Below are positions 1 to 9,658 of a DNA stretch of 51,939 bases, piece by piece (positions within the stretch are counted from its first letter, which is position 1; the number at the start of each line of letters is the position of its first letter). The notes under the pieces are model-generated. The model searched no databases and was not told where the DNA came from. It saw only the letters and a list, made by a program, of their open reading frames with translations. This stretch comes from Pseudomonas sp. Its GTDB lineage: Bacteria > Pseudomonadota > Gammaproteobacteria > Pseudomonadales > Pseudomonadaceae. The stretch covers positions 1 through 51,939 of the forward strand of contig JAUYKV010000035.1 in NCBI GenBank assembly GCA_030699825.1, in the 5' to 3' direction. The position numbers and the translations under genes are program-made.

Positions 1-1004
<1,004 letters not shown>

Positions 1005-1037
1005 AGGCGGCTGGAAATAGGGCCGAGCGGTTGTGAG

Positions 1038-1070
1038 AAAGACGGGGGAGGGTGCCCCGTCTTTGTTTTG
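1038..1070 (+). terminator. Rho-independent terminator of thiC
   Basis: A perfect 10-bp stem, AAAGACGGGG paired with CCCCGTCTTT, has a short loop and is followed by GTTTTG. It begins 33 bp after the thiC stop codon. Confidence 0.85.
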
Positions 1071-1160
1071 GCGTAGAATTTGTGCGGGGTGACGGCAGGG
1101 TAATGCAGGTCACCTAGCCAGGTCGGCCAACTCCTGCCCTGGGCAAGGTCTCCTGTGGAC

Positions 1161-1196
1161 CGACGCTGTTGAACAACCAGGTGTGCGACAGCGTCG
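1161..1196. repeat. Inverted repeat between thiC and the MocR gene
   Basis: CGACGCTGT at 1161-1169 and ACAGCGTCG at 1188-1196 form a perfect 9-bp stem with an 18-nt loop. It lies just after the stop of the minus-strand MocR gene. There is no clear T tract, so terminator function is uncertain. Confidence 0.4.
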
Positions 1197-1203
1197 CGTG
1201 GTC

Positions 1204-2703
1204 TTATCGCCTTAATGCCACAGCCACCGCCTTGGCAGCCTCCTCGATGGCGCGCTCATCGTAAGGCGCAAAACCCAGCACCAGCCCCGGTGCATGTGGC
1301 TTCACGCAATAGCGTGCCAGCGGCATCGTATCGATACCGGCGGCCTGCAGACGGGCGAACGCATCCTGCTCGCTTTCCACCTGCAGGTTACAGGTGATAT
1401 CCAGCCCCGCGCGGATCTCCGGCACCTCGATCAACCCCTGCCAATGGCGTTGGGCCGATTCGGCGAATGCCTCGGCGCGCGAGGCGTAGACCTTGCGCAT
1501 GCGCCGCACATGGCGGTCGAAATGCCCTTCATGGATAAAATCGGCCAGCACCGCCTGCGACAGGCTGTTGGCGTGGCGTGACATCAGCGCGGCGGCACGG
1601 GTGAAACTCTCAAGCAGATGCGCCGGCAACACCAGGTAGGCCAGGCGGATGGAGGGAAACAGCAGCTTGCTGAAGGTGCCGGCGAGAATCACCGACTGCT
1701 CCGCCGCCGGCATCGAGCGCAGCGCCGGAATCGGCTTGGCGATAAAGCGGTATTCGCTGTCGTAGTCGTCTTCGAAGATGTAGCTGCCGTGCTGCGCCGC
1801 CCACTGCAGCAGCGCCAGGCGCCGCGCCGGTGACAGTTCGCCGCCCAGCGGGGCCTGCCGCGAAGGGGTGACGTAGGCCAGCCGGGCGTTGGGAGCCAGG
1901 CGCATGCCCGCCTCCACCTGCATGCCGAAGGCATCCACCGGCACATCCACCCGCTGCACACCGCAGGCATCGAGCAGCTGGCGCGCGCCTGGATAGCCGG
2001 GGTCTTCCATCCACACCTGGGAGTTGGCCGGTGCCAGCAGGCGCAGGCACAGGTCGAGCCCCTGCTGCACGCTGTTGAGCACCAGGATGCGCTCGGCGGG
2101 CACCTGCACGCCGCGGGCGATGGCCAGGTAGCCGGCGATGGCCTCACGCAGCGCCGGCAAGCCGCCGGGGTCCGAGTCGAGCAGGATGGACAGACGCGAA
2201 GCACGCAGCTGCTGGATATGCAGCTTGCGCCACAAGTCGACCGGGAAAGCCTGAACATCGCCCCGGTGCGGGAAGAACGGCCGCAACCCCGGCGTCACCG
2301 GACGCCGCGCAAATATTGGCGTCATCGCGCCCAGGCGTTCGATCCACGGCGTGGCCGGTGGTGTGCGCGGCGCCTCTCGCGTGTCCACGACTTTGCGCCG
2401 CACATAGCCGGCGTTGAGCGTGGCATCCGGCAACACCTGGCAAACCCGTGTGCCGCTGCCGGTCTGCGCCTCCAGATAGCCCTCGGAGAGCAACTGCTGG
2501 TAGGCCGCCTGGGCCGTGCCCCGCGCCAACTGGTAATGCTCGGCCAGGGCGCGCGTGCTGGGCAGCTTGCTGCCGGCCGGCAGGCGGCCGCCAAGAATGG
2601 CGCTGCGCAGCGCTTCATACAGCCAGCGCTGCAGACTGACGCCCGGTTCGGGCATGCCCAGCGGCAGGAAGACCACCTGCGGGGGTGATTTATCGGCGGG
2701 CAT
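1204..2703 (-). CDS. MocR-family (GntR/aminotransferase-like) transcriptional regulator
   Basis: This 499-aa protein joins a GntR-type winged helix (about residues 20-80, with SKLPSTRALAEHY and SEGYLEAQTGSGT) to a fold-type I aminotransferase-like domain. The latter keeps the PLP-lysine motif (AGTFSKLLFPSIRLAYL) and a typical EDDYDSEYR block. In this family the aminotransferase domain senses PLP or an amino compound and does not normally catalyse. The start at 2703 (MPADKSPPQ) was chosen because the residues before it do not look like the family. It is divergent from an NADH-dehydrogenase-like gene, with a perfect inverted repeat between them, so it probably controls that gene, itself, or both. 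The effector is unknown. It is a paralog of the TauR-like protein at 11718-13184. Confidence 0.88.
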   Translation of the reverse strand: MPADKSPPQVVFLPLGMPEPGVSLQRWLYEALRSAILGGRLPAGSKLPSTRALAEHYQLARGTAQAAYQQLLSEGYLEAQTGSGTRVCQVLPDATLNAGYVRRKVVDTREAPRTPPATPWIERLGAMTPIFARRPVTPGLRPFFPHRGDVQAFPVDLWRKLHIQQLRASRLSILLDSDPGGLPALREAIAGYLAIARGVQVPAERILVLNSVQQGLDLCLRLLAPANSQVWMEDPGYPGARQLLDACGVQRVDVPVDAFGMQVEAGMRLAPNARLAYVTPSRQAPLGGELSPARRLALLQWAAQHGSYIFEDDYDSEYRFIAKPIPALRSMPAAEQSVILAGTFSKLLFPSIRLAYLVLPAHLLESFTRAAALMSRHANSLSQAVLADFIHEGHFDRHVRRMRKVYASRAEAFAESAQRHWQGLIEVPEIRAGLDITCNLQVESEQDAFARLQAAGIDTMPLARYCVKPHAPGLVLGFAPYDERAIEEAAKAVAVALRR

Positions 2704-2740
2704 GGTCGCTCCAAAGTGGACCAGTGAGATTGAACAAGAA

Positions 2741-2760
2741 TGGATCAATACCCTGATCCA
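2741..2760. promoter_or_regulatory. Candidate operator between MocR gene and flavoprotein gene
   Basis: TGGATCA and TGATCCA form a perfect 7-bp inverted repeat with a 6-bp spacer. It sits in the divergent intergenic region, 38 bp from the regulator start. Binding by the adjacent MocR protein is inferred from position only. Confidence 0.45.
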
Positions 2761-2826
2761 AGCCAGAGGCAGAATCACGTCCGCAGTCAGCCAACAGACT
2801 TTCTCTTCACTACGGGAACCCAGAAT

Positions 2827-4032
2827 ATGAAACAGCAAATCCTAATCATCGGTGCCGGCTTCGGCGGCATGTGGAGCGCGCTCAGCGCGGTGCGCCTGCT
2901 CGATCAACAGCAACGCCTGGATGTCGCCGTCACCCTGCTTGCGCCCCAGGCGGAACTGCGCGTGCGCCCACGCTTCTATGAAACCGACCTGGCCAGCACT
3001 GTCGCACCGCTCGGCCCGTTATTCGATGCCGTGGGCGTGCGCTTCGTCCAGGGCAGCGCCACGCAGATTGATGCGGCGAGCAAACGCGTCAGCTACCGCG
3101 ACGCTTCGGGTGCCGAGGCCGAGCTGAACTATGACCGCCTGATCCTCGCCTCCGGCAGCCAGGTGGCCCGCCCACCTCTGGAAGGCATTGAGCGCTTTAC
3201 TTTCGATGTCGACAGCCTGGAGTCGGCGCAGCGACTCGACGCCCACCTGCAGCGCCTGGGCCAGCAGCCGGAGAGTGCAGCGCGCAACACCGTGGTGGTG
3301 GTCGGCGGCGGTTTCACCGGTATCGAAACCGCTACCGAAATGCCTGCGCGCCTGCGGGCCATCCTCGGTGAACAGGCCGACATTCGCGTGATCGTGGTGG
3401 ATATGGCCAAGCAGATTGGTGGGGCCATGGGCGAGGCAATCGCCGGGCTCGTCGCCGAAGCCAGCGCGAGCCTGGGCGTCACCTGGCGGCTCGGCAGCCC
3501 GGTGTCCACGGTCGATGAACAGGGTGTGCAACTCGGCAACGGCGAACGCATTGCCGCCAGCACGGTGATCTTCGCCGTGGGCGTGAAAGCCTCAGCGCTG
3601 ACCCGGCAGATCAACGGCGAACGCGACCCGCATGGTCGCCTGCACGTGGATCGCAACCTCAAGGTGCTCGGTCAGGATGCCATCTATGCCACCGGCGACA
3701 CCGCCTACGCCGCCGTGGATGACCAGGGCAACCACGCCCTGATGACGTGCCAGCACGCCATCGCCCTGGGCCGCTCGGCCGGCAATAACGCCGCGGCCGA
3801 CCTGATCGGTGTCGCGCCGATTGCCTACAGCCAGGCCAAGTACGTCACCTGCCTGGACCTGGGCGGCTGGGGCGCGGTATTTACCGAAGGCTGGGAGCGC
3901 AAGGTGGTGCTGACCGGCCAGGAAGGCAAGGCACTGAAAACCCAGATCAACACCCAGTGGATCTACCCACCGGTGGCTGATCGGGCAATCGCCCTGGCAG
4001 CGGCCGACCCGTTGATCCCGGTGGTGGCCTGA
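2827..4032 (+). CDS. FAD-dependent NAD(P)H dehydrogenase, type II NDH-like
   Basis: This 401-aa flavoprotein has an N-terminal FAD-binding Rossmann motif (GAGFGG, about residues 9-14), a second NAD(P)-binding motif (VVGGGFTGIE, about 158-167) and a C-terminal FAD contact (IYATGDTA). That is the layout of the pyridine nucleotide-disulfide oxidoreductase superfamily, in the Ndh/NDH-2-like branch that passes electrons from NADH to quinones at the membrane face. The ATG at 2827 was chosen because the FAD motif starts right after it. Upstream the Shine-Dalgarno sequence is weak (GGGAA). The physiological electron acceptor cannot be told from the sequence. The divergent MocR gene is its likely regulator. 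Confidence 0.85.
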   Translation: MKQQILIIGAGFGGMWSALSAVRLLDQQQRLDVAVTLLAPQAELRVRPRFYETDLASTVAPLGPLFDAVGVRFVQGSATQIDAASKRVSYRDASGAEAELNYDRLILASGSQVARPPLEGIERFTFDVDSLESAQRLDAHLQRLGQQPESAARNTVVVVGGGFTGIETATEMPARLRAILGEQADIRVIVVDMAKQIGGAMGEAIAGLVAEASASLGVTWRLGSPVSTVDEQGVQLGNGERIAASTVIFAVGVKASALTRQINGERDPHGRLHVDRNLKVLGQDAIYATGDTAYAAVDDQGNHALMTCQHAIALGRSAGNNAAADLIGVAPIAYSQAKYVTCLDLGGWGAVFTEGWERKVVLTGQEGKALKTQINTQWIYPPVADRAIALAAADPLIPVVA

Positions 4033-4089
4033 GGGCCCGCAACACCCTGGGCCATTCGGCCTGGGGCACTGCTGCCGCGCAGAAACAGC

Positions 4090-4122
4090 AACGGGATTGC
4101 CGGCAACAGTGGCAATCCCGTT
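4090..4122 (-). terminator. Strong hairpin, probably terminator of a lost minus-strand gene
   Basis: AACGGGATTGCC and GGCAATCCCGTT make a perfect 12-bp stem with a 9-nt loop. Read on the minus strand it follows a stop codon (4126-4128) by 3 nt and is followed by a T-rich run. It may also help end the flavoprotein transcript on the plus strand. Confidence 0.6.
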
Positions 4123-4125
4123 GGC

Positions 4126-4197
4126 TCATTGGCCGTCTGCAGGCTTGCTGTCCGGGCTTGGCGGCGGTGCCAACTGCTGCTTGAGTTCTGCCTTTAA
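4126..4197 (-). pseudogene. Possible 3' end of a broken gene
   Basis: On the minus strand an open frame runs to a TGA at 4126-4128 and encodes a tail of about 22 residues, KAELKQQLAPPPSPDSKPAD then GQ. It is directly followed by the hairpin at 4090-4122, as a normal gene end would be. Going upstream, the frame runs into a poly-A/GGGGACGCATTT junction and then the IS remnant, with no gene body. I read this as the surviving C-terminus of a gene whose remainder was deleted. The family is unknown and the call is tentative. Confidence 0.35.
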
Positions 4198-4218
4198 ATA
4201 AATGCGTCCCCTTTTTTT

Positions 4219-4396
4219 TTGTGTTGCGCGCCAACCCAGTGCGCTTGGCTATCTCATGCAGCGACAGCTTGTCGCGGAAATACATCCGGCGAATTTTGCC
4301 CATCATTTCCATACTGATCACCCTGTGTTCTCCTGCTCAAAAATTGAGCAGAAGCAGTTGAACACCTGGGTCAGTTTTCGGTCAGCGGCAACACAT
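4219..4396 (-). mobile_element. Remnant of an IS21-family element (left end and istA N-terminus)
   Basis: On the minus strand, a GTG at 4321 opens a frame starting MISMEMMGKIRRMYFRDKLS and continuing LHEIAKRTGLARNT. This is the helix-turn-helix N-terminus of IstA-type transposases of the IS21 family. Similarity stops after about 34 residues, where the frame runs into a poly-A/GGGGACG junction. Upstream of the start, the sequence as far as TGTGTTGCCGCTGACC near 4380-4396 probably includes the outer terminal inverted repeat. No istB or second end is present, so this is a dead fragment. Confidence 0.7.
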
Positions 4397-4664
4397 AGGT
4401 GACATCCGGTCGGCATATGGCTGCTTCAAACCGCCAGAGCAAGCTCTCGCTTTGCAAAGGTGCTCGCGAACATTTGATCGATGGGTTTGGGTTGGCGGAG
4501 CTCCTGTGGGTCGTGCCTGAATAGGGCAGATACTTAATCACTGAAGTATCCGCCGATCACAAATTGCCACCCATGCGTACACGGTTTAATTCAACCATGT
4601 TCAAAAGGTCCCGAAACTTAGAGGCCTGTAGACTTTAATTTTTATGCAACTAAGGGGAACTAGC
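4397..4664. other. Gene-free stretch downstream of the helicase gene
   Basis: No gene is seen here. The base composition changes to AT-rich towards the helicase stop. A 7-bp inverted repeat (GATACTT at 4529-4535, AAGTATC at 4544-4550) lies about 115 bp past the helicase stop and could be part of its transcript end, but it lacks a T tract. Confidence 0.5.
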
Positions 4665-7600
4665 TTAAGGGGATGTAAAAATTTTTAAATCTACATCAAG
4701 CTCATCCGCAGTGCTCAGCCAGTCCTCAATGAGTTGATATGCCTGAATACTAGTGGGCGAACAGGCTAGCGGGCTTTCCATGCTTTTGATGAAGTGTTTA
4801 GTGGAGAAGGAATTACCGGCAACAATCCAAATCTCCTTCTTGCATTTCATCGATATTCTCCGCTTGCAGATAACATCCCAGACTTTCTCAGAAAGTGAAT
4901 CATCAGATGGCGCAGGATGGTTAATAGTTCCTTCCACCAACCTATAGCGGGTGTCTAGCGGGAACTCTGCACCAGTAGCTGGCCAAGATTGCTTCCATGT
5001 AGAAAAATTTCCAGGCTTCACGCTTTTAAGGCCTGAAACCAACATGTGGATATTTTTTATTGCCTGACTGCCAACTTCGGCAATGGCACCGGCTGAAGAT
5101 TCTGGATTTAAGGAACCACCACATTTAACATGAACGAAGCACAACTTCTCCGGCGAAGATAAAATGAAATCAGCTGGCTCAACGCCCATGTCACAGCAAA
5201 GAACGATATCGCAGCCAGGAATATATGTTGTAAATGGGCCAAGCGATCCAAGTGGAGTTGCTGGGTCTCCGTACCCCTTTAACAGGTCGATCAGATGAAA
5301 AATTGAATCCGTATCAAAATTATCTCTAGTGGTCCGATGGTACTTATGATCGAGGGTGTGCCCCTTCTCTTTGAGGACGGGAGCTTTAAGTGCATCAAGC
5401 GGAAAAAGGGCGTTGCCTGCGAAGCTGTCCTCGGCAGGAATTCCACGCTCATAGGGCAAGGCCAGCTTGTAAAAGGCTCCTGCCAGATACGTTTCGCCGT
5501 CTTCGTACAGTACTTTTAATCTGTGACCAGAATTCAAATACTCGACGATCCACTCGATATCGGGTCTTCCTTTGGAAGCCCCAGTTAGAAGAACCTCAAA
5601 ATACCCGTTCTCATCCGAATAATTTAACGCAAGCTCTATAAGATCACCTTGAGCGTCGAAAGCAATCCCTTGTTGATATTCAGCATAAACAAAATCAGGA
5701 AAGACTACACCCTTAGCAGTCGCTATCGGCCCCTCAAGATCCGTAAAATCCAGTAGCACGGACAAAATTTCTGAAGTGGGTTTTTCGGTGATAGGCTGCG
5801 CATAGGACTTGATCAGTCGCCCAGCACTTCCTCCAGCATTGATGCATTGGCCGATCGCATCGACCCATTGAGAAATATCTTGAAGGGTAAAATTAGATTC
5901 TTTTTGGTCGACGACCCGTCCCGACCTAGCGCCAATGTAAAAGCTGCTGTCTCTTTTTCCGTCTAGACCAATATTATCAACCTTCACCATAGTTAATGCG
6001 TACCGGGAGTTGCTCTGACTGCCGCGCCCGCCATCAAGGTTCTGCCCCTTCAGTGCTACGGACTCTGGACGACGCACAGCTTGGCCGATAGCGCGGGCGT
6101 GAGTTTCCTTGATCTGATGAATTGCTGTTTTTGCGGCCAAAGCAGTCAATTTGTCAATATGAATCGCATCACCAAGTCGATACTTTTCTTGGTTGTAATA
6201 CCGTCCGCCGCCGCTGTCGAAGATAGCTACACCCGAATCAATTTCTTTTACAATAATGACATGCAGCTTTGGCTCGAAGAAAAGCTTGTTTTTAAAAAAC
6301 TTCGAGCTATTAAACTCGACATAAATCATGACCTGCAAATCAAGAATCTTTTCATAAGCCTTGACTAATGATCCAGAACCATGCAGCTCCCAATACAGTC
6401 GATCCATCAGTAGTGGCAGAGAAAAATCATCTTCCTTTTGGACAAAGCATACCGATGCATGAGGGATCTTGAGATCGTCTTCTGGGTCAATGATGTTAAG
6501 ATCAACTCTCTCTTTGAATTTACCGTCAAAGTAGCTGTATCTCGGAAAGCTTTCGAGAAAAGATTCAATCAGGTAACTTGTGCTTAGTGAGCCAACAAAT
6601 TCTGATGCGCCACCATTGGCGAGATAGTCATCAAATTTTTGATACCCTTCCCACATTCCCTCATTCGCACCCCGGCTTAGATCGATCACCAATGGCTGGA
6701 CCTCTCCATAGCGGCGTACGATCCGACCTACGGCCTGCACTAGCTCACGCCCACTCCCCAATTCATATGTGAGGATCAGCAACTTAGCCTCAGGGATGTC
6801 AATCCCTTCGTCAAGCTTGTGCTGGTGAATGATCACCCGAAGCCCTTCGACTTTAAGCGCTGGACCAACTCGCTTGAACGTATTTTGCGCCTCGTCGATT
6901 TCTAGTCGCTCATGCACGCTTGCAGTGGTGAATGATTGAGAAAGAAGGTCATGGTATTTTTTTATCTCCTCAAGACTCTTGCACTTCACTATGCACTTCA
7001 CATCTTCGTTCGCGCCTAGATAGTCTAGGATGCCTGCAAGTAATTTAACCTCCCCATCAATTTGCTCGTACTGGGGCTCCATAATGACCCCATCTTCGAT
7101 GGCCTCTTTAAATGTAAAAACATAAAAATGATTGGTACTTACATTCAGCTCAAACAAGTCGTTGCGATAAGGCGTTGCGGTGACCACCACTTTCATTGCA
7201 GCGGACTGACGTATTATTTCGCGCCAAACAGGAGAAGGCTCAGAGTGCCCTTCATCCACAATAATTAGATCAAAACTGCCTTGTACGTTTTTTAGTTCTT
7301 CGTCGCCCAGCATCGTCAGCTTCTGGAAACTGGTGATATAGACTCCGTCGCCATGATCAAAATTAGAGTCCCGATAAGTTTTCTTTAGCTCGAACTCTTG
7401 GTCGTCAATTGTATTGCGGAAGAATTTCCTTGAAATTTCTCGAAACAACTGATCTTTCACAGCTTTTCGATGACATATCACAAGAACTTTCAAGGCATCT
7501 GATAGATGTGATATGAGAGAGATAACCCCTGTTTTCCCGGCACCTGTGGGTAGGTTGATCAAGAAACCTCTCTCAGTATCGTTTTCTTCGGCATACCTGA

Positions 7601-7697
7601 CGAAGCTACGTACTGCTTCCAACTGGCATTTTCTTAGCTTTTCTTCAGCAGAATCCAAATATTCCAAGATAGTCACAGCAGTCTGTCTTCCATGCAA
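4665..7697 (-). CDS. DEAH-type superfamily 2 helicase with long C-terminal region, possible nuclease; likely defence-related
   Basis: This 1010-aa protein has an N-terminal SF2 helicase core: Walker A LPTGAGKT (about residues 49-56), a DEGH box in place of DEAH (148-151), TATP motif III (173-176) and motif VI QAVGRIVRR (321-329). About 500 residues without a recognised motif follow. Near residues 836-860 there is an acidic/lysine block (VEPADFIL followed by CFVHVKCG) resembling the E..D...xxK core of PD-(D/E)XK-like nucleases, with histidine at the usual acidic position. Base composition is clearly more AT-rich than the neighbours. An IS21-family remnant lies just downstream, both signs of horizontal transfer. 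Helicase-nuclease architectures of this size are typical of restriction and anti-phage genes, but that role is inferred. The ATG at 7697 lacks an obvious ribosome binding site, so the true start could lie slightly downstream. Confidence 0.75.
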   Translation of the reverse strand: MHGRQTAVTILEYLDSAEEKLRKCQLEAVRSFVRYAEENDTERGFLINLPTGAGKTGVISLISHLSDALKVLVICHRKAVKDQLFREISRKFFRNTIDDQEFELKKTYRDSNFDHGDGVYITSFQKLTMLGDEELKNVQGSFDLIIVDEGHSEPSPVWREIIRQSAAMKVVVTATPYRNDLFELNVSTNHFYVFTFKEAIEDGVIMEPQYEQIDGEVKLLAGILDYLGANEDVKCIVKCKSLEEIKKYHDLLSQSFTTASVHERLEIDEAQNTFKRVGPALKVEGLRVIIHQHKLDEGIDIPEAKLLILTYELGSGRELVQAVGRIVRRYGEVQPLVIDLSRGANEGMWEGYQKFDDYLANGGASEFVGSLSTSYLIESFLESFPRYSYFDGKFKERVDLNIIDPEDDLKIPHASVCFVQKEDDFSLPLLMDRLYWELHGSGSLVKAYEKILDLQVMIYVEFNSSKFFKNKLFFEPKLHVIIVKEIDSGVAIFDSGGGRYYNQEKYRLGDAIHIDKLTALAAKTAIHQIKETHARAIGQAVRRPESVALKGQNLDGGRGSQSNSRYALTMVKVDNIGLDGKRDSSFYIGARSGRVVDQKESNFTLQDISQWVDAIGQCINAGGSAGRLIKSYAQPITEKPTSEILSVLLDFTDLEGPIATAKGVVFPDFVYAEYQQGIAFDAQGDLIELALNYSDENGYFEVLLTGASKGRPDIEWIVEYLNSGHRLKVLYEDGETYLAGAFYKLALPYERGIPAEDSFAGNALFPLDALKAPVLKEKGHTLDHKYHRTTRDNFDTDSIFHLIDLLKGYGDPATPLGSLGPFTTYIPGCDIVLCCDMGVEPADFILSSPEKLCFVHVKCGGSLNPESSAGAIAEVGSQAIKNIHMLVSGLKSVKPGNFSTWKQSWPATGAEFPLDTRYRLVEGTINHPAPSDDSLSEKVWDVICKRRISMKCKKEIWIVAGNSFSTKHFIKSMESPLACSPTSIQAYQLIEDWLSTADELDVDLKIFTSP

Positions 7698-7962
7698 TTA
7701 AAGACGTTCGTATCGGCTGTTCAGGCCACGATGCGGGGGCAGAGTATCAAAAGGCCATCGCTCCACGCGACTTGGGGCCAATGGTAGGTCTTTTATTACC
7801 CCACGCATGAGAGTAGCCCCCCCTCTGCTGGACTATGCTAGAGACTCGTATTCAATGGCCGCTATTGGCCGTTTGCTGCCCTTCGAATCGCCTTTCCATC
7901 ACCTCGCGCACCTTGCCAGTGACTGGAGTGATTGGGCGACTCAATGCCGAGCGCGAGTGATT

Positions 7963-8472
7963 TTAATCCACGATCGGTTCAATAGCGGTATCGGCGGCGG
8001 GGGCCTGTATACGCTTTTTCGGCTTTGACTGGATACGTCGCTCTTGTCCGCGCTGCCGCTGAGCCTGCTGCTTCGCATGCAGCGCCTGAGCCGCCGTCAC
8101 CGTGCCAACTGCCTGGCCGCTCAAGTCCAAGCGCGGCGCATTCTCCGTCATGCTTGCCCAGTATCGACTTCCCCGGCACCAGGTAGCGATGCCCTGCTTG
8201 AGCTGTTCGCTGGATATTCCGAGCAGCTCCAGATGTTGCTCGGCATCCTTGAGAATGCCCTCCTTTAGCGGAAACTTGGGGGCCGGATTGACCGGGAAGG
8301 CCAATGGAAAGTGCTTCTGCAATCGCCAGATCGCTTCCACCGCAGGGTCTTGCTCACGAGGCTTCGTTTGCAGGGGGGGCTTCCGCTTGCGCTGCTTCGT
8401 GCTATCAGTCTGTACCTGCACTTTTTCGGCCTGCAGGCGGTCACGTAGCTCAGCTAGTTGTTCAAAACCCAT
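7963..8472 (-). CDS. ProQ/FinO-domain RNA-binding protein
   Basis: This 169-aa basic protein has a central ProQ/FinO fold region of about 100 residues (roughly 40-140). Recognisable blocks are AIWRLQKHFPLAF, FPLKEGILKDAE and GIATWCRGSRYW. Flanks rich in Lys, Arg and Gln are typical of the disordered tails of ProQ proteins. Such proteins are RNA chaperones that bind structured small RNAs and mRNA 3' ends. The start MGFEQLAELRDRL fits the usual Pseudomonas ProQ-like N-terminus. It lies upstream of the helicase on the same strand with about 265 bp between, so co-transcription is possible but not shown. It is probably core chromosome, as its composition matches the neighbours better than the helicase does. 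Confidence 0.85.
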   Translation of the reverse strand: MGFEQLAELRDRLQAEKVQVQTDSTKQRKRKPPLQTKPREQDPAVEAIWRLQKHFPLAFPVNPAPKFPLKEGILKDAEQHLELLGISSEQLKQGIATWCRGSRYWASMTENAPRLDLSGQAVGTVTAAQALHAKQQAQRQRGQERRIQSKPKKRIQAPAADTAIEPIVD

Positions 8473-8824
8473 CGTTCAGTTCGCAGCTTCATGGTTGATT
8501 CGTGGTGCAAGGTTATCCCATGCAGTCTTTTGAAAAAACCTATTCAGGAGTCGGCACGATCAAGGCAAGTGATCGCGACATCCCAGTCGCTCGCCGACGA
8601 GCAAAGGAGCGGCAGGGTATGTGGCAGTTTTGGAAAGATTAAGGATAAGGGGCTGCCTCTGGCTGCTTTCTGCCTGTCACGAATTGCTGGATTGGATCGA
8701 CTCCGCCCGCTCTTGACCGGCAGCTGACGACCGATTCCACTGAAAAAGTAGCCGCCTCTCATGCCGTTACAGAATCGCCCTGTTGGCGCGCCCGCAACGC
8801 GCCAGCAAAGCTGAGGGTTGATGC
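8473..8824. other. Gene-free stretch between thiG and the ProQ-like gene
   Basis: I see no convincing coding region. An inverted repeat TGGCGCG/CGCGCCA (8784-8804) lies 20 bp past the thiG stop and may help end the thiSG transcript, though no T tract follows. In many pseudomonads thiG is followed by trmB; none is present here, which agrees with rearrangement on this side. Confidence 0.5.
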
Positions 8825-9622
8825 CTAGAGAAACAGGCCGCTCAACGGCGAGGAGGCATCGCCGCTGAGTCGGCGCGGCATGCGCCCGGCCAGGTAGGCT
8901 TCGCGGCCGGCCTCGACTGCCTTGCGCATCGCCGAGGCCATGCGGATCGGCTCGCGGGCGCGGGCGATGGCGGTGTTCATCAGCACCCCGTCGCAGCCCA
9001 GTTCCATGGCGATGGCCGCATCCGAGGCGGTGCCGACACCGGCATCGACGATCACCGGCACTTTGGCATTCTCGACGATCAGGCGGATGTTGTAGGGGTT
9101 GCGAATGCCCAGCCCGGAGCCGATAGGCGCACCCAGGGGCATTACCGCGACACAACCGAGTTCCTCCAGGCGCCGCGCCACCAGTGGGTCGTCGCTGGTG
9201 TAGACCATTACCTTGAAGCCCAGCTCGACTAACTGGCGGGCGGCGATCAGGGTTTCGCCGATGTCCGGATAGAGGGTCTGAGCGTCGCCGAGCACTTCCA
9301 GTTTGACCAGGTCGTGGCCGTCCAGCAGTTCGCGCGCCAGCAGGCAGGTACGCACCGCGTCCTTGGCGGTGTAACAGCCGGCGGTGTTGGGCAGCAGGGT
9401 GAAGCGCTCGGGCGCTATCGCCTCGAGCAGGTTGGGCTGCTCGGCATCCTGGCCGAGGTTGCTGCGGCGCACCGCGAAGGTGACGATCTGCGCCGCGCTG
9501 GCTTCGACCGCGGCGCGGGTCTCGGTCAGGTCGGCGTAATGCCCGGTGCCGACCAGCAGGCGTGAGGCGAAGGCCTGGCCGGCAATCAACAGCGGGTCGG
9601 GGATTGCAGTCGCGATAGTCAT
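8825..9622 (-). CDS. thiG: ThiG, thiazole synthase
   Basis: This 265-aa TIM-barrel enzyme forms the thiazole phosphate moiety of thiamine from deoxyxylulose phosphate, dehydroglycine and ThiS-thiocarboxylate in the cytoplasm. The Schiff-base lysine lies in LVKLEVLGD. Phosphate-binding blocks ([28 protein letters not shown]) and [10 protein letters not shown] are intact. Length is normal for the family. The start MTIATAIPD lies 36 bp downstream of the thiS stop, so the two genes form an operon and their products act as a complex. No anomalies are seen. Confidence 0.97.
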   Translation of the reverse strand: MTIATAIPDPLLIAGQAFASRLLVGTGHYADLTETRAAVEASAAQIVTFAVRRSNLGQDAEQPNLLEAIAPERFTLLPNTAGCYTAKDAVRTCLLARELLDGHDLVKLEVLGDAQTLYPDIGETLIAARQLVELGFKVMVYTSDDPLVARRLEELGCVAVMPLGAPIGSGLGIRNPYNIRLIVENAKVPVIVDAGVGTASDAAIAMELGCDGVLMNTAIARAREPIRMASAMRKAVEAGREAYLAGRMPRRLSGDASSPLSGLFL

Positions 9623-9658
9623 AGAGGCTCCGGGTCGGTTAGGGGATGCAGGCGGCGA

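Noticed and set aside
7807..8028. Possible 73-aa gene upstream of the helicase
   Set aside because: No ribosome binding site or recognisable domain, and its end overlaps the ProQ-like gene on the other strand.
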